From NCBI RefSeq assembly GCF_016801025.1, contig NZ_CP068983.1, positions 3,216,501-3,280,500 on the forward strand: DNA of 64,000 nt. The letters run 5' to 3'. Below the pieces are notes generated by a model, which had not been told where the DNA came from, did no database searches, and saw only the letters and a program-made list of their open reading frames with translations. Of the stretch, positions 25,441 through 33,754 are shown piece by piece. The stretch is from Paradevosia shaoguanensis (lineage in GTDB: Bacteria; Pseudomonadota; Alphaproteobacteria; Rhizobiales; Devosiaceae). Every line of letters begins with the position of its first letter. Position 1 is the first letter of the stretch. The position numbers and the translations under genes were made by a program.

Positions 25441-25941
25441 CTAGATGGCTGGCCACGGGGTGGGCGTATCGATTGCGGATAGCTTTCGGTACAATCCTTT
25501 AGCGCGTTCGAGGCGCCCATTGTCTGATTTTTCAGGCTTTCGACGACTGGTTTCTTCCCATGGGCTCGTAAAGCCTTCATGCGCCAAAAAGAGTGCGGTA
25601 GCTGCCAGCTCAAGTTCAACAGCATCGGCCTTTGCAGCCTCAGTAGCTAACTGCCGGCGAGCAGGTATCCCAGTGCTCCGCCCCTTTGATGCTTCATATA
25701 TTGAGTAGGTGCCCCCCCAAGAGGCGGCATGTTCACTTTCTGCAATTAGCCCTAGCAAGTCTGCCTCATGCGCGGACGCGGCCAGTTCCTCGCTGAACGG
25801 TCCATAATGCTTGTAAGAAAAACTTATCCCTTCCTCCAAGCCAGTGGCCGTGAGCAAGTAAGCTATTTTCTGCAGACGTGTACGCCCTACTACTTTCCCA
25901 CCGGCATCTAGAACAATGCTGGCTACCTGCTCTGCCGACAC
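25441..25941 (-). CDS. YwgA-like winged-helix protein
   Basis: The 166-residue protein has the pattern GGKVVGRTRLQKIAYLLTAT followed by SYKHYGPFSEELA, like the Bacillus YwgA family and related SocA/Panacea-type N-terminal helices. No catalytic residues are evident. It begins with GTG at 25941 and overlaps the HD gene by 19 bases, so both come from one message. B. subtilis ywgA likewise lies near the HD-domain gene ywfO, which supports a joint function. Base composition is well below that of the neighbours. Confidence 0.65.
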   Translation of the reverse strand: MSAEQVASIVLDAGGKVVGRTRLQKIAYLLTATGLEEGISFSYKHYGPFSEELAASAHEADLLGLIAESEHAASWGGTYSIYEASKGRSTGIPARRQLATEAAKADAVELELAATALFLAHEGFTSPWEETSRRKPEKSDNGRLERAKGLYRKLSAIDTPTPWPAI

Positions 25942-27323
25942 TTTTCTATCTCCCCCTTTGTGATCTTGGAAATATTTTCAATTGCATCATGATCATTGCG
26001 GTCAGTGTAGGCGCGGAACAACTTATAGGTTTGGAGGGACCGGACGACCGTAGACCTTTCCCCCAGATCAACAAGCGTTCCACCGGGCGTCCGAATGTTA
26101 ATTCGATCCAGTGGGCCCTTCGACTCGCCGATCGATTTGTAAGGCGAGCGTTTGTCCTCATCGAGGAGGACGCGCGGACCTAATGAAGAATTTTTGGCAC
26201 TCCATTCGGTTAACGCCTCCTTAATCGCTGCGCAGCAACGATCAATTTGATCCTTCAGATTCGGCGCTTCTGTGCTTTTAGGATCGAATGCATGCGTCAC
26301 TTCGGCCCTGACATCACAACACTTGTAGAGCTTGCGATCCCTGATTCTGGAAGAGAGCATGGAAACCAATTTGTCTTCGGCCTGGCACATCTGACTTAAC
26401 GCGCCCCAAACGATCGTGTCGTCGAGGTTTAATGCAACATCGATCTCCTCGGGACGCTTGGCGAACTGGATCAGCGGATGTGATGACGGCAAACCGGTTT
26501 TCTTGATGCTACCTTCCCTAACGAGGCTAACGACCTGTACAAGAAGCTCTGTAAACAGCATCTCCATCCCGCGCGTTGCCTTGTGGAGGTAGACAGTGGG
26601 GTAAAGATGGAAGAGGCCAAGTACATAGCCCTCAGCAGCTTCGACCGCTTTGGGGCCAAGTACGAACGTCTCCACCTCTCCGACGGGGGTTTCATCGACG
26701 CCCTCGCTAACCCTTCCGATCTCAAGATTTGCGAGAAGCCAGTTGAAGTCGATGGCTGCGTGCTGTGTACCCGTCATTAGTCGGTCGCGGCGCACATAAT
26801 CCAATCGGTCTGCGTCAAACTGGCTCGAGACCACGGCGTGGTGCACGGACTTAACGCCGCCCTTCTGAATAATGTCCGCGACGTCGTTCGCGAACCCGCT
26901 CCCCAATTGGGTGAGAACTTCAGAGACTTCGCTATTTCTTATGAGTCTGTCGCTCATGACTTCGTGGTCGGCGAGCTTCAGGCCCAATCGCTTGCCTACT
27001 TTCTCAAAGGCATGGCTAAACGGCCCATGTCCTAGATCATGCAAAAGTGCTGCAGCCAGAGCGCGCTCTTCTTTGCTTTGTTGATCGACGTGCGCACGCA
27101 CTATCTCCATGAGCTTTCGTGCAGTGTGAAAGACCCCGATGCTGTGGGCTAGTCGAGAGTGAGTGGCACCGGGGTAAACGTGATCTGAGAAACCTAGTTG
27201 CCGAATTCGTCTAAGTCTCTGGAAGGGGCGAGTTTGAACAGCCTCCCATAAAACCCGTTCAAGCTCCTTATTCGAAAACGCGATCAGATCATGAAGTGGG
27301 TCTCGAATACGTCGATTTAGCAT
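25923..27323 (-). CDS. HD-domain phosphohydrolase (YwfO/SAMHD1-like)
   Basis: The 466-residue protein has the HD metal site: H60 in HSRLAHSIG, H95-D96 in LLHDLGHGPFSH, and D172 in FDADRLDYVRRD. The order and spacing match YwfO/EF1143 and SAMHD1-type dNTP triphosphohydrolases. Those enzymes remove triphosphate from dNTPs. A hand count on one line gave about 45% G+C, against about 65% in the LysE gene next door, so transfer from another genome is likely. It forms an overlapping pair with the YwgA-like gene. Whether it acts on dNTPs here is inference. Confidence 0.82.
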   Translation of the reverse strand: MLNRRIRDPLHDLIAFSNKELERVLWEAVQTRPFQRLRRIRQLGFSDHVYPGATHSRLAHSIGVFHTARKLMEIVRAHVDQQSKEERALAAALLHDLGHGPFSHAFEKVGKRLGLKLADHEVMSDRLIRNSEVSEVLTQLGSGFANDVADIIQKGGVKSVHHAVVSSQFDADRLDYVRRDRLMTGTQHAAIDFNWLLANLEIGRVSEGVDETPVGEVETFVLGPKAVEAAEGYVLGLFHLYPTVYLHKATRGMEMLFTELLVQVVSLVREGSIKKTGLPSSHPLIQFAKRPEEIDVALNLDDTIVWGALSQMCQAEDKLVSMLSSRIRDRKLYKCCDVRAEVTHAFDPKSTEAPNLKDQIDRCCAAIKEALTEWSAKNSSLGPRVLLDEDKRSPYKSIGESKGPLDRINIRTPGGTLVDLGERSTVVRSLQTYKLFRAYTDRNDHDAIENISKITKGEIEKCRQSR

Positions 27324-27424
27324 CGTAATTGCTGATCATGTGGTAGGAAATATACAAATACATTCCTAGAAATCGCAGGTCTTTGAGAAGATCAAGAGTT
27401 GCCTGCTTTCGCATGTACGCCCCC

Positions 27425-27454
27425 TTGACACCCACCCCCGCCCGCGCATATCCC
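27425..27454 (+). promoter_or_regulatory. Probable promoter of the ilvBN leader
   Basis: TTGACA at 27425-27430 is followed after 17-18 bases by ATATCC/TATCCC. It lies 30-60 bases before the ilv leader peptide, in the position expected for the attenuated ilvBN transcript. Confidence 0.55.
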
Positions 27455-27483
27455 TACCGCGTTCAGATTTTTGGAGAGGTCCC

Positions 27484-27534
27484 GTGCGGGCACTCGTTCT
27501 TATCGTAGGTAGGCGCATCGGCAACGTGGGTTAG
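27484..27534 (+). CDS. ilvBN leader peptide (attenuator)
   Basis: A 16-codon open frame starts with GTG after GGAGAGG and reads (M)RALVLIVGRRIGNVG. Seven of sixteen residues are Leu, Val or Ile, with the run L-V-L-I-V at codons 4-8. It is followed by alternative hairpins and a terminator before ilvB. This is the classic layout of branched-chain amino-acid attenuation, in which ribosome stalling at scarce charged Leu, Ile or Val tRNA prevents terminator formation. Confidence 0.8.
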   Translation: MRALVLIVGRRIGNVG

Positions 27535-27565
27535 AAACCCGCGGGCATGCTGGTGCGCCGAAAAC

Positions 27566-27588
27566 AGGTCCCGAAAGGGGCCTTTTTT
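27566..27588 (+). terminator. Attenuator terminator upstream of ilvB
   Basis: AGGTCCC and GGGGCCT form a 7-bp stem with one U-G pair and a GAAA loop, followed by TTTTTT. It lies 32 bases after the leader stop and about 225 bases before ilvB. The leader also holds a GGGTT-AGA-AACCC hairpin just past the stop codon, and these may compete with the terminator. Confidence 0.8.
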
Positions 27589-27657
27589 ATTGCCTTTTTT
27601 CGGCCTGAGGCGGAAAGGAGGCGCAGGTTTGGAGATGATGGGTTTGTGAGCGTGGCT

Positions 27658-27780
27658 CACCCCCTCCCCAACCCTCCTCGCAAGGGGGAGGGTGCAAGGT
27701 GGGGCCCGTGGGTTGAGTGAATACGCCGCTGGGCGGCGACCCCCTCCCTAGCCCTCCCCACAAGGGGGAGGGTGGACGGT
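27658..27780. repeat. Two type A GC-rich palindromes before ilvB
   Basis: Copies at about 27658-27700 and 27739-27780 each carry CCCTCC..AAGGGGGAGGG. The second shares 38 identical bases with the copy at 31558-31594. They lie between the attenuator and ilvB, so they would be inside the ilvB 5' leader. Confidence 0.7.
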
Positions 27781-27812
27781 GCGGGGGGAGGGTTAGGAGA
27801 AGGTTTTTGGCG

Positions 27813-29576
27813 ATGGCTGAGAAGATGACGGGCGCCGAGATGGTGGTGCAGGCGCTGGCGGATCAGGGGGTCGAGCATATTTTCGGCTATCCCGGCGGCG
27901 CGGCGCTGCCGATCTATGACGCGATATTCCAGCAGGACAAGGTGCAGCACATCCTCGTCCGGCACGAGCAGGGCGCGACCCATATGGCCGAAGGCTATGC
28001 GCGCTCGACCGGCAAGCCGGGCGTGGTGCTGGTGACTTCGGGGCCGGGCGCCACCAATGCGGTGACGGGGCTGACCGACGCGCTGCTCGATTCCATCCCG
28101 CTCGTCTGCATCACGGCGCAGGTGCCGACCACGCTCATTGGTTCGGACGCGTTCCAGGAATGCGACACGGTGGGCATCACGCGCTCCTGCACCAAGCACA
28201 ATTACCTGGTGAAGTCGGTCAAGGACCTGCCGCGCATCATGCACGAGGCCTTCCATATCGCCATGACCGGCCGTCCGGGCCCGGTGGTGGTCGATATTCC
28301 CAAGGACGTGCAGTTCGCCATGGGCGAATATACCAAGCCCGACCTCGAGAATTTCCGCCATGCCAGCTATCGCCCGAAGACGGAGGGCGATCTTGCCGCC
28401 ATCACCGCGGCGGTCGATCTGATGCTCAAGGCCGAGCGGCCGGTGTTCTATACCGGTGGCGGCGTCATCAATTCGGGGCCGGAAGCGAGCAAGCATCTGC
28501 GCGAATTGGCCGAGATCACGGGCTTCCCCGTGACCTCGACGCTGATGGGCCTGGGCGCCTTCCCGGCGAGCAACCCGCAATGGCTGGGCATGCTGGGCAT
28601 GCATGGTTCATACGAAGCGAACCTGGCCATGCATGACTGCGACCTGATGATCAATATCGGGGCGCGGTTCGACGACCGTATCACAGGGCGCATCGACGCC
28701 TTCTCGCCGGGCAGCCGCAAGGTGCATGTCGATATCGACCCGTCCTCGATCAACAAGAACGTCGTCATCGACATTCCGGTGATCGGGGATTGCGGTCTGG
28801 TCATGGAAGAGATGATCCGCATCTGGCGCAGCCGCACCAACCAGCCGCGCACCGAGGCGATCGCGCCGTGGTGGGAGCAGATCCAGAAGTGGCGCGCGGT
28901 CAATTCGTTCGGCTTCAAGCAGATCGGCAAGACCATCAAGCCGCAATACGCCATCCAGCGGCTCTACGAGCTGACCAAGGATCGTGAGGTGTTCATCACC
29001 ACCGAAGTCGGCCAGCACCAGATGTGGGCGGCGCAGCACTTCCATTTCGACAAGCCGAACCACTGGATGACCTCCGGCGGCCTGGGCACGATGGGCTATG
29101 GCCTGCCGGCCGCGGTGGGCGTGCAGGTGGCGCATCCGGATGCGCTGGTGATCGACATCGCGGGCGAAGCCTCGGTGCAGATGACGATGCAGGAAATGTC
29201 GACGGCGGTGCAGTATCGCCTGCCGATCAAGATCTTCATCCTCAACAACGAGCGCATGGGCATGGTGCGCCAGTGGCAGGACCTGCTGCATGGCGGGCGC
29301 TATGCGCATTCCTACTCGGAAAGCCTGCCCGATTTCGTCAAGCTCGCCGAGGCTTACGGCGGCAAGGGCATCCGTTGCGACAATCCGGAAGAGCTGGATG
29401 CCGCGATCAAGGAGATGCTGGATTATCCGGGCCCGGTGATCTTCGACGTGCTCGTCGAAAAGGACGAGAACTGCCTGCCGATGATCCCGTCCGGCAAGCC
29501 GCATAACGAGATCATCCTGCCGGATACAGCGAACATCGGTTCGATCATTGATGAGAAGGGGAAGATGCTGGTTTAG
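27813..29576 (+). CDS. ilvB: Acetolactate synthase large subunit
   Basis: Catalytic subunit of acetohydroxyacid synthase, the first common step of valine, leucine and isoleucine synthesis. The 587-residue protein has the ThDP-activating glutamate E52 in VRHEQGATHMAEGYAR, the central FAD-binding region (GARFDDRITGR), and the C-terminal ThDP-binding region. In that region the usual GDG reads GEA (DIAGEASVQMTM), a variant I believe also occurs in related alphaproteobacteria. The start at 27813 has an AGGAGAAGG ribosome site. It is followed by ilvN across two repeats and preceded by an attenuator. Confidence 0.96.
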   Translation: MAEKMTGAEMVVQALADQGVEHIFGYPGGAALPIYDAIFQQDKVQHILVRHEQGATHMAEGYARSTGKPGVVLVTSGPGATNAVTGLTDALLDSIPLVCITAQVPTTLIGSDAFQECDTVGITRSCTKHNYLVKSVKDLPRIMHEAFHIAMTGRPGPVVVDIPKDVQFAMGEYTKPDLENFRHASYRPKTEGDLAAITAAVDLMLKAERPVFYTGGGVINSGPEASKHLRELAEITGFPVTSTLMGLGAFPASNPQWLGMLGMHGSYEANLAMHDCDLMINIGARFDDRITGRIDAFSPGSRKVHVDIDPSSINKNVVIDIPVIGDCGLVMEEMIRIWRSRTNQPRTEAIAPWWEQIQKWRAVNSFGFKQIGKTIKPQYAIQRLYELTKDREVFITTEVGQHQMWAAQHFHFDKPNHWMTSGGLGTMGYGLPAAVGVQVAHPDALVIDIAGEASVQMTMQEMSTAVQYRLPIKIFILNNERMGMVRQWQDLLHGGRYAHSYSESLPDFVKLAEAYGGKGIRCDNPEELDAAIKEMLDYPGPVIFDVLVEKDENCLPMIPSGKPHNEIILPDTANIGSIIDEKGKMLV

Positions 29577-29586
29577 GCGCGGGCGG

Positions 29587-29700
29587 CTCACCCCCCTCCC
29601 GGCCTCCCCCGCAAGGGGGGAGGTGAAGAGGAGTGGGTTGAACGTTGTGTGACCACCTCTTGCACCCTCCCCCTTGCGGGGAGGGCTGGGGAGGGGGAGG
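29587..29700. repeat. Two type A palindromes between ilvB and ilvN
   Basis: One copy (29587-29626) and one inverted copy (29663-29700) of the CCTCCCCC-GCAAGGGGGGAGG type fill the 155-bp gap. As a facing pair they could form a large stem in the ilvBN message and alter the ratio of the two subunits (inference). Confidence 0.65.
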
Positions 29701-29731
29701 CCAAGAAAACCAGCTTCGAGGAATCTACAGA

Positions 29732-30286
29732 ATGAACGCAAATCTGCTGCCGACCGGATCGGCCTACTTTCTCACCCAGGAAACCGCAACGCCCGAGCGG
29801 CATACGCTTTCGGTGCTCGTCGACAATGAGCCGGGTATCCTTGCGCGCGTCGTGGGGCTCATCACCGCGCGGGGGTTCAACATCGAGAGCCTGACCGTCA
29901 GCGAGACCGAACACGACCGGCGACTTAGTCGCATCACGCTGGTCACCGTCGCCGTTCCCAAGACGCTCACGCAGATCAAGCTGCAGCTCGAACGCCTGGT
30001 GCCGGTGCACCGCGTGCATGATCTCACCTCCGAAGGCCAGGCGCTGGAACGCGAACTGGCGCTGATCAAGGTCAAGGGCACGGGCGAGCATCGCTCCGAG
30101 ACGCTGCGGCTGGCCGATGCCTTCCGCGCGCAGGTGGTGGATGCGACGACCGAGAGCTTCGTCTTCGAGGTGACCGGAAAATCGTCCAAGATCGACTCGT
30201 TCATTGCGCTTATGGTGCCGTTGGGATTGGTCGAAGTGGTGCGTACGGGCCTGGCCGCGATTTCGCGAGGCCCCGACGGCATGTAA
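29732..30286 (+). CDS. ilvN: Acetolactate synthase small (regulatory) subunit
   Basis: Regulatory partner of IlvB that confers valine feedback inhibition. The 184-residue protein has an ACT domain at about residues 25-95 (HTLSVLVDNEPGILARVVGL and RGFNIESLTVSETE) and a C-terminal domain ending SSKIDSFIALMVPLGLVEVV, RTG. Length matches the IlvH type. The ATG at 29732 is chosen because the conserved ACT start follows and the upstream extension lies in repeat sequence. Confidence 0.95.
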   Translation: MNANLLPTGSAYFLTQETATPERHTLSVLVDNEPGILARVVGLITARGFNIESLTVSETEHDRRLSRITLVTVAVPKTLTQIKLQLERLVPVHRVHDLTSEGQALERELALIKVKGTGEHRSETLRLADAFRAQVVDATTESFVFEVTGKSSKIDSFIALMVPLGLVEVVRTGLAAISRGPDGM

Positions 30287-30295
30287 GGAGACGAC

Positions 30296-31051
30296 ATGGC
30301 CGGTGAGGGAGCCTCGTTCCAGGGCGCCTATGCCGAAATCGGCGGGCGCAGGGTCTGGGTCAGCGAGCGGGGCTCAGGACCTACGCTGGTCATGCTTCAT
30401 GGCGGGCTGGGCTATAGCGAGCAGATGCTCGAAGCGCTCGGCCCCATTCTCGGCCAGCATTATCGCCTCATCGGTTTCGACCGCATCGGACAAGGCCGCA
30501 CCGCGGATGACGGGCGGCCTTTCGATTATGCGCGGATGGGCGAGGAGGTGGCGGCCTTCCTCGAATGGCTGGGCGGCGGGCCGCATGTGCTGGTCGGCTG
30601 GAGCGATGGCGGCATCGCGGCCCTGTTCACGGCGATGCAGCGGCCGGACCTCGTGCGGGCCATGGTGCTGATCGGCGCCAATTTCGACGCGGACGGGCAG
30701 GACAAGTTCGACGTGGCGCCGGGCTCTGACATCTACCGGATGCTGGAGACGGATTATGCGCTGCGGGCGCCGGAGGGCGGGAGCAATTTCCCCTCGGTGG
30801 CGGAGCGGATGTTTGCGCTCTGGTGGAACGAGCCGCGGCTGGCGCCGGAAGACCTGGGCAGGATCGGGCAGCCGACGCTGGTGATGCAGGGCGAGGACGA
30901 CCACATCCATGTCGAGCATGCCGTGGCGATGTGGCGGGCGCTGCCGCAGGGGCATCTGGCGATCGTGCCCAATGCTTCGCATGGGGTGATGTTCGAGAAA
31001 CCGGACTTCGTTTCCTGGCTGGTGGTGGATTTTCTGCGCGGGCTTGGCTGA
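30296..31051 (+). CDS. Alpha/beta-fold hydrolase
   Basis: The 251-residue protein has the nucleophile elbow GWSDGG (S103), the oxyanion strand VMLHGGLG near residue 33, and the catalytic histidine in NASHGVMFEKPDF near residue 233. The acid is probably an aspartate in QGEDDHIH. It is a cytosolic serine hydrolase, and the substrate is not indicated. It starts 9 bases after the ilvN stop and is probably co-transcribed. Confidence 0.88.
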   Translation: MAGEGASFQGAYAEIGGRRVWVSERGSGPTLVMLHGGLGYSEQMLEALGPILGQHYRLIGFDRIGQGRTADDGRPFDYARMGEEVAAFLEWLGGGPHVLVGWSDGGIAALFTAMQRPDLVRAMVLIGANFDADGQDKFDVAPGSDIYRMLETDYALRAPEGGSNFPSVAERMFALWWNEPRLAPEDLGRIGQPTLVMQGEDDHIHVEHAVAMWRALPQGHLAIVPNASHGVMFEKPDFVSWLVVDFLRGLG

Positions 31052-31151
31052 GCGGCAACAGGCGGGCCGAAAATTCGCCGAAATTTCAAATCCATCTTGT
31101 AAGGGCAAAGGGTGATCCCCAGTTCAGCGGGACCTTGAGATGGAGCTGCCG

Positions 31152-31541
31152 ATGACGACCAAGACCGCCGTATTCGCCCTTTTGGCCATGTGGGGCGTCG
31201 GAACGTGCCTTCCCGCCATCGCGGAGGAGGGCGCAAAGCCCGGGGGCAGCGGGCTTACCGACCGCGTCTGGGTGCAGCAGGATACCGACCTGCCGGGCGC
31301 GATGCAGGTGTTTCTCTCGGACGGCACGCTGATCAGCGATTCCTGCTGGGAAACGCATCGGCTTTCGGCCTGGAAGCAGGTGGACGAGACGCATGTGTCC
31401 TGGGAAGAGGACGGGATGCCTATCGAGGCGGAGATCGTGTCGCTGACGTCGGACGAGCTGGTGCTGAAGTCGCCGGTGGGCGAGCAGCGGTTCAAGCCGG
31501 CGGAAGTGCCGTATGTCTGCCCGGACATGCCGAAGGATTGA
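31152..31541 (+). CDS. Small secreted hypothetical protein
   Basis: The 129-residue protein has a signal peptide (MTTKTAVFALLAMWGVGTCL, then PAIAEEG). The mature part contains a mostly beta domain with one cysteine in SCWETHRL and one in YVCPDM, possibly a disulfide. An upstream ATG at 31140 is in frame, but the second has a better Shine-Dalgarno (GGAG, seven bases) and a cleaner signal peptide. No family is recognised. It converges on kup across repeats. Confidence 0.7.
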   Translation: MTTKTAVFALLAMWGVGTCLPAIAEEGAKPGGSGLTDRVWVQQDTDLPGAMQVFLSDGTLISDSCWETHRLSAWKQVDETHVSWEEDGMPIEAEIVSLTSDELVLKSPVGEQRFKPAEVPYVCPDMPKD

Positions 31542-31557
31542 GCCGGTTTTAGTGGCT

Positions 31558-31646
31558 GACCCCCTCCCTAGCCCTCCCCACAAGGGGGAGGGTGGGTGTT
31601 TTGGGCTAGGTCGAGTAGCAACCTTCATCCTCCCCTAAGGGGAGGG
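31558..31646. repeat. Type A palindromes between convergent genes
   Basis: A full copy (31558-31594, sharing 38 identical bases with 27739-27780) is followed by a short CCTCCCCTAAGGGGAGG palindrome (31628-31646). They lie between two convergent genes, where terminator activity would be useful. Confidence 0.65.
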
Positions 31647-31678
31647 AGTGCCGAAGGCGCTTACCCCCCGTATTTCCG

Positions 31679-33601
31679 CTAAATCGTGAGCTGTGTTCCG
31701 ATTTCCACCACGCGGCCCGTGGGGATGTGGAAGTATTCCGTGGCGTCGCTGGCGTTGCGGGCCATGGTCATGAAGATGCGGTCCGAGATCGAGCGGATGG
31801 GGCCGCGCTTGGTGGGTGAGGGCTTGAGGACGCGGCGGGAGAGGAAGAAGCTCGTCGACATGATGTCGAACTTCCAGCCGAGCTTGCGGGCCAGGCCCAG
31901 GGCCTTCGGGATGTTGGGCGTTTCCATGTAGCCGAAGGTAACGATCACGCGCCAGAAGAGCTCGTTATAGGCGTCGATGCGGACCTTTTCGTCGTCGGCG
32001 ACGGTCGGGGCCGATGAGGTCTGGACCGTGAGGATGACGTTGCGCTCGTGCAGCACCTTGTAGTGCTTGAGGCTGTGGAGCAGGGCCGTGGGCGCGCCTT
32101 CTATGTCGCTGGTGAGGAAGATGGCCGTGCCGGGCACGATGGTCGGCTTCTTCTTGGTGAGGTTCTGCACGAGGAATTCGAGCGGAACTTCGTCGCGACG
32201 GGTCTTTTCGGCGAGACGGCGGCGGCCGGCCATCCAGCTCGACATGATGATGATGAGAACGACCGACACCAGTGCCGGCACCCAGCCGCCCTGGGTGAAC
32301 TTGGCGAGGTTCGAGACGAAGAAGCCGAGGTCGATGAGGAAGAGCGGGGTGACGATGGCGATGGCGATCGGCAGGCCCCATTTCCAGATGCGCCACATGA
32401 CAACCAGCAGCAGCACGGCGGTGGCCAGCATCTCGCCGGTAACGGCGATGCCGTAGGCCGCCGAGAGCGAAGCGGAGCTGCGGAAGGCGACGACGAGCAC
32501 CAGGACGAGGACCAGGAGCAGCATGTTGATCTGCGGCATGTAGATCTGGCCGGTCACCTTTTCGGAGGTGTGGCGGATATCCATGCGCGGCAGCAGGTTG
32601 AGGTTGATCGCCTGGCGCGTGAGCGAATAGGCGCCCGAAATCACCGCCTGGCTGGCGATGACCGTGGCGGCCGTGGCGAGGATGACCATGGGCAGGAGCG
32701 CCCATTCCGGCTGCATCTGGAAGAAGGGGTTGCTGGCCTGCTCGGTGTGGCCGAGCACGAATGCGCCCTGGCCGAAATAGTTGAGCAGCAGGCAGGGAAA
32801 GATCATCGCGAACCAGGCGATGGTGATCGGCTTGCGACCGAAATGGCCGAGGTCGGCGTAAAGCGCTTCGGCGCCGGTGACGGCCAGGAAGACGGAGCCC
32901 AGGACGATGGCGGCGATGTGGAGGTGGTTCACCACGAAGAGCGCGCCGTAATAGGGATTGAGCGCGACCAGCACGCCCGGATTGTGGACGAGATGGTTGA
33001 GGCCGGACAGGCCGAGCGCCAGGAACCAGACGCCCATTATGGGGCCGAAGACCGTGGCCACGCCGCCCGTGCCGAAGCGCTGGACGGTAAAGAGCACGAT
33101 GAGGACGACCACGGTGATCGGGACCACCCAGGGTGTCAGATTGGGCTGGACGATCTCGAGGCCTTCGACGGCGGAGAGCACCGAGACGGCGGGCGTGATG
33201 ATGGCGTCGCCGAAAAACAGCGAAGCGCCGACGACGCCGAGCGCCAGCACCCAGACCGGGCGATTGCTGAAGCTCGAACGGGCAAGGGCCATAAGCGAAA
33301 GCGTGCCGCCTTCGCCCTTGTTGTCGGCGCGCAGGACGAAGCCGACATACTTGATCGAGACGATGATGGTGAGCGCCCAGAAGATAAGGGACAGCAGCCC
33401 CAGAATCTCCGTGTGCTCGGCAGAGCCGGATGTTGCACCGTGCAGAGCTTCGCGGAAAGCGTAGAGCGGGCTCGTCCCGATGTCGCCGTAGACGACGCCA
33501 AGTGCTCCGAGGATGAGCACCGGCAAGTGCTTTTGTGCGTGTTCGGCCTGTTCGGTCTCAACGCTACCGGTCTCGGGACCGGCGACATTCACTTGCGTCA
33601 T
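31679..33601 (-). CDS. kup: Low-affinity potassium transporter Kup
   Basis: Kup imports K+ with protons. The 640-residue protein has about twelve membrane segments and the family signature VVYGDIGTSPLYAFREALHG near the N-terminus, followed by LSLIFWALTIIVSIKYV. The C-terminal about 150 residues are cytosolic (KHYKVLHERNVILTVQ and VVIVTFGYMETPNIP-like motifs). The gene is monocistronic, with the NADPH:FMN reductase gene upstream on the same strand and a terminator in between. Confidence 0.97.
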   Translation of the reverse strand: MTQVNVAGPETGSVETEQAEHAQKHLPVLILGALGVVYGDIGTSPLYAFREALHGATSGSAEHTEILGLLSLIFWALTIIVSIKYVGFVLRADNKGEGGTLSLMALARSSFSNRPVWVLALGVVGASLFFGDAIITPAVSVLSAVEGLEIVQPNLTPWVVPITVVVLIVLFTVQRFGTGGVATVFGPIMGVWFLALGLSGLNHLVHNPGVLVALNPYYGALFVVNHLHIAAIVLGSVFLAVTGAEALYADLGHFGRKPITIAWFAMIFPCLLLNYFGQGAFVLGHTEQASNPFFQMQPEWALLPMVILATAATVIASQAVISGAYSLTRQAINLNLLPRMDIRHTSEKVTGQIYMPQINMLLLVLVLVLVVAFRSSASLSAAYGIAVTGEMLATAVLLLVVMWRIWKWGLPIAIAIVTPLFLIDLGFFVSNLAKFTQGGWVPALVSVVLIIIMSSWMAGRRRLAEKTRRDEVPLEFLVQNLTKKKPTIVPGTAIFLTSDIEGAPTALLHSLKHYKVLHERNVILTVQTSSAPTVADDEKVRIDAYNELFWRVIVTFGYMETPNIPKALGLARKLGWKFDIMSTSFFLSRRVLKPSPTKRGPIRSISDRIFMTMARNASDATEYFHIPTGRVVEIGTQLTI

Positions 33602-33699
33602 GTACCTTTGCTCATCTTGCGGCGAGGCGGGCGGCTTTTATACCCCTTCTCTGCCACACTCAACCCTGCCTTGTGCATAAGGTTGCGCAGGCACGAACG

Positions 33700-33728
33700 A
33701 AAAGGGCGGCACCCGAAGGTGCCGCCCT
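33700..33728 (-). terminator. Intrinsic terminator of the FMN reductase gene
   Basis: AGGGCGGCACC and GGTGCCGCCCT form a perfect 11-bp stem. Read on the minus strand, the loop is TTCG and the stem runs into TTTT, so it stops transcription leaving the reductase gene and shields kup. Confidence 0.85.
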
Positions 33729-33754
33729 GCTCGGGAAGCGTACGTGAAGGAGAC

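Noticed and set aside
27463-27660. A 65-codon minus-strand frame between the HD gene and ilvB
   Set aside because: It is antisense to the ilv leader and terminator and has no ribosome site or recognisable motif.
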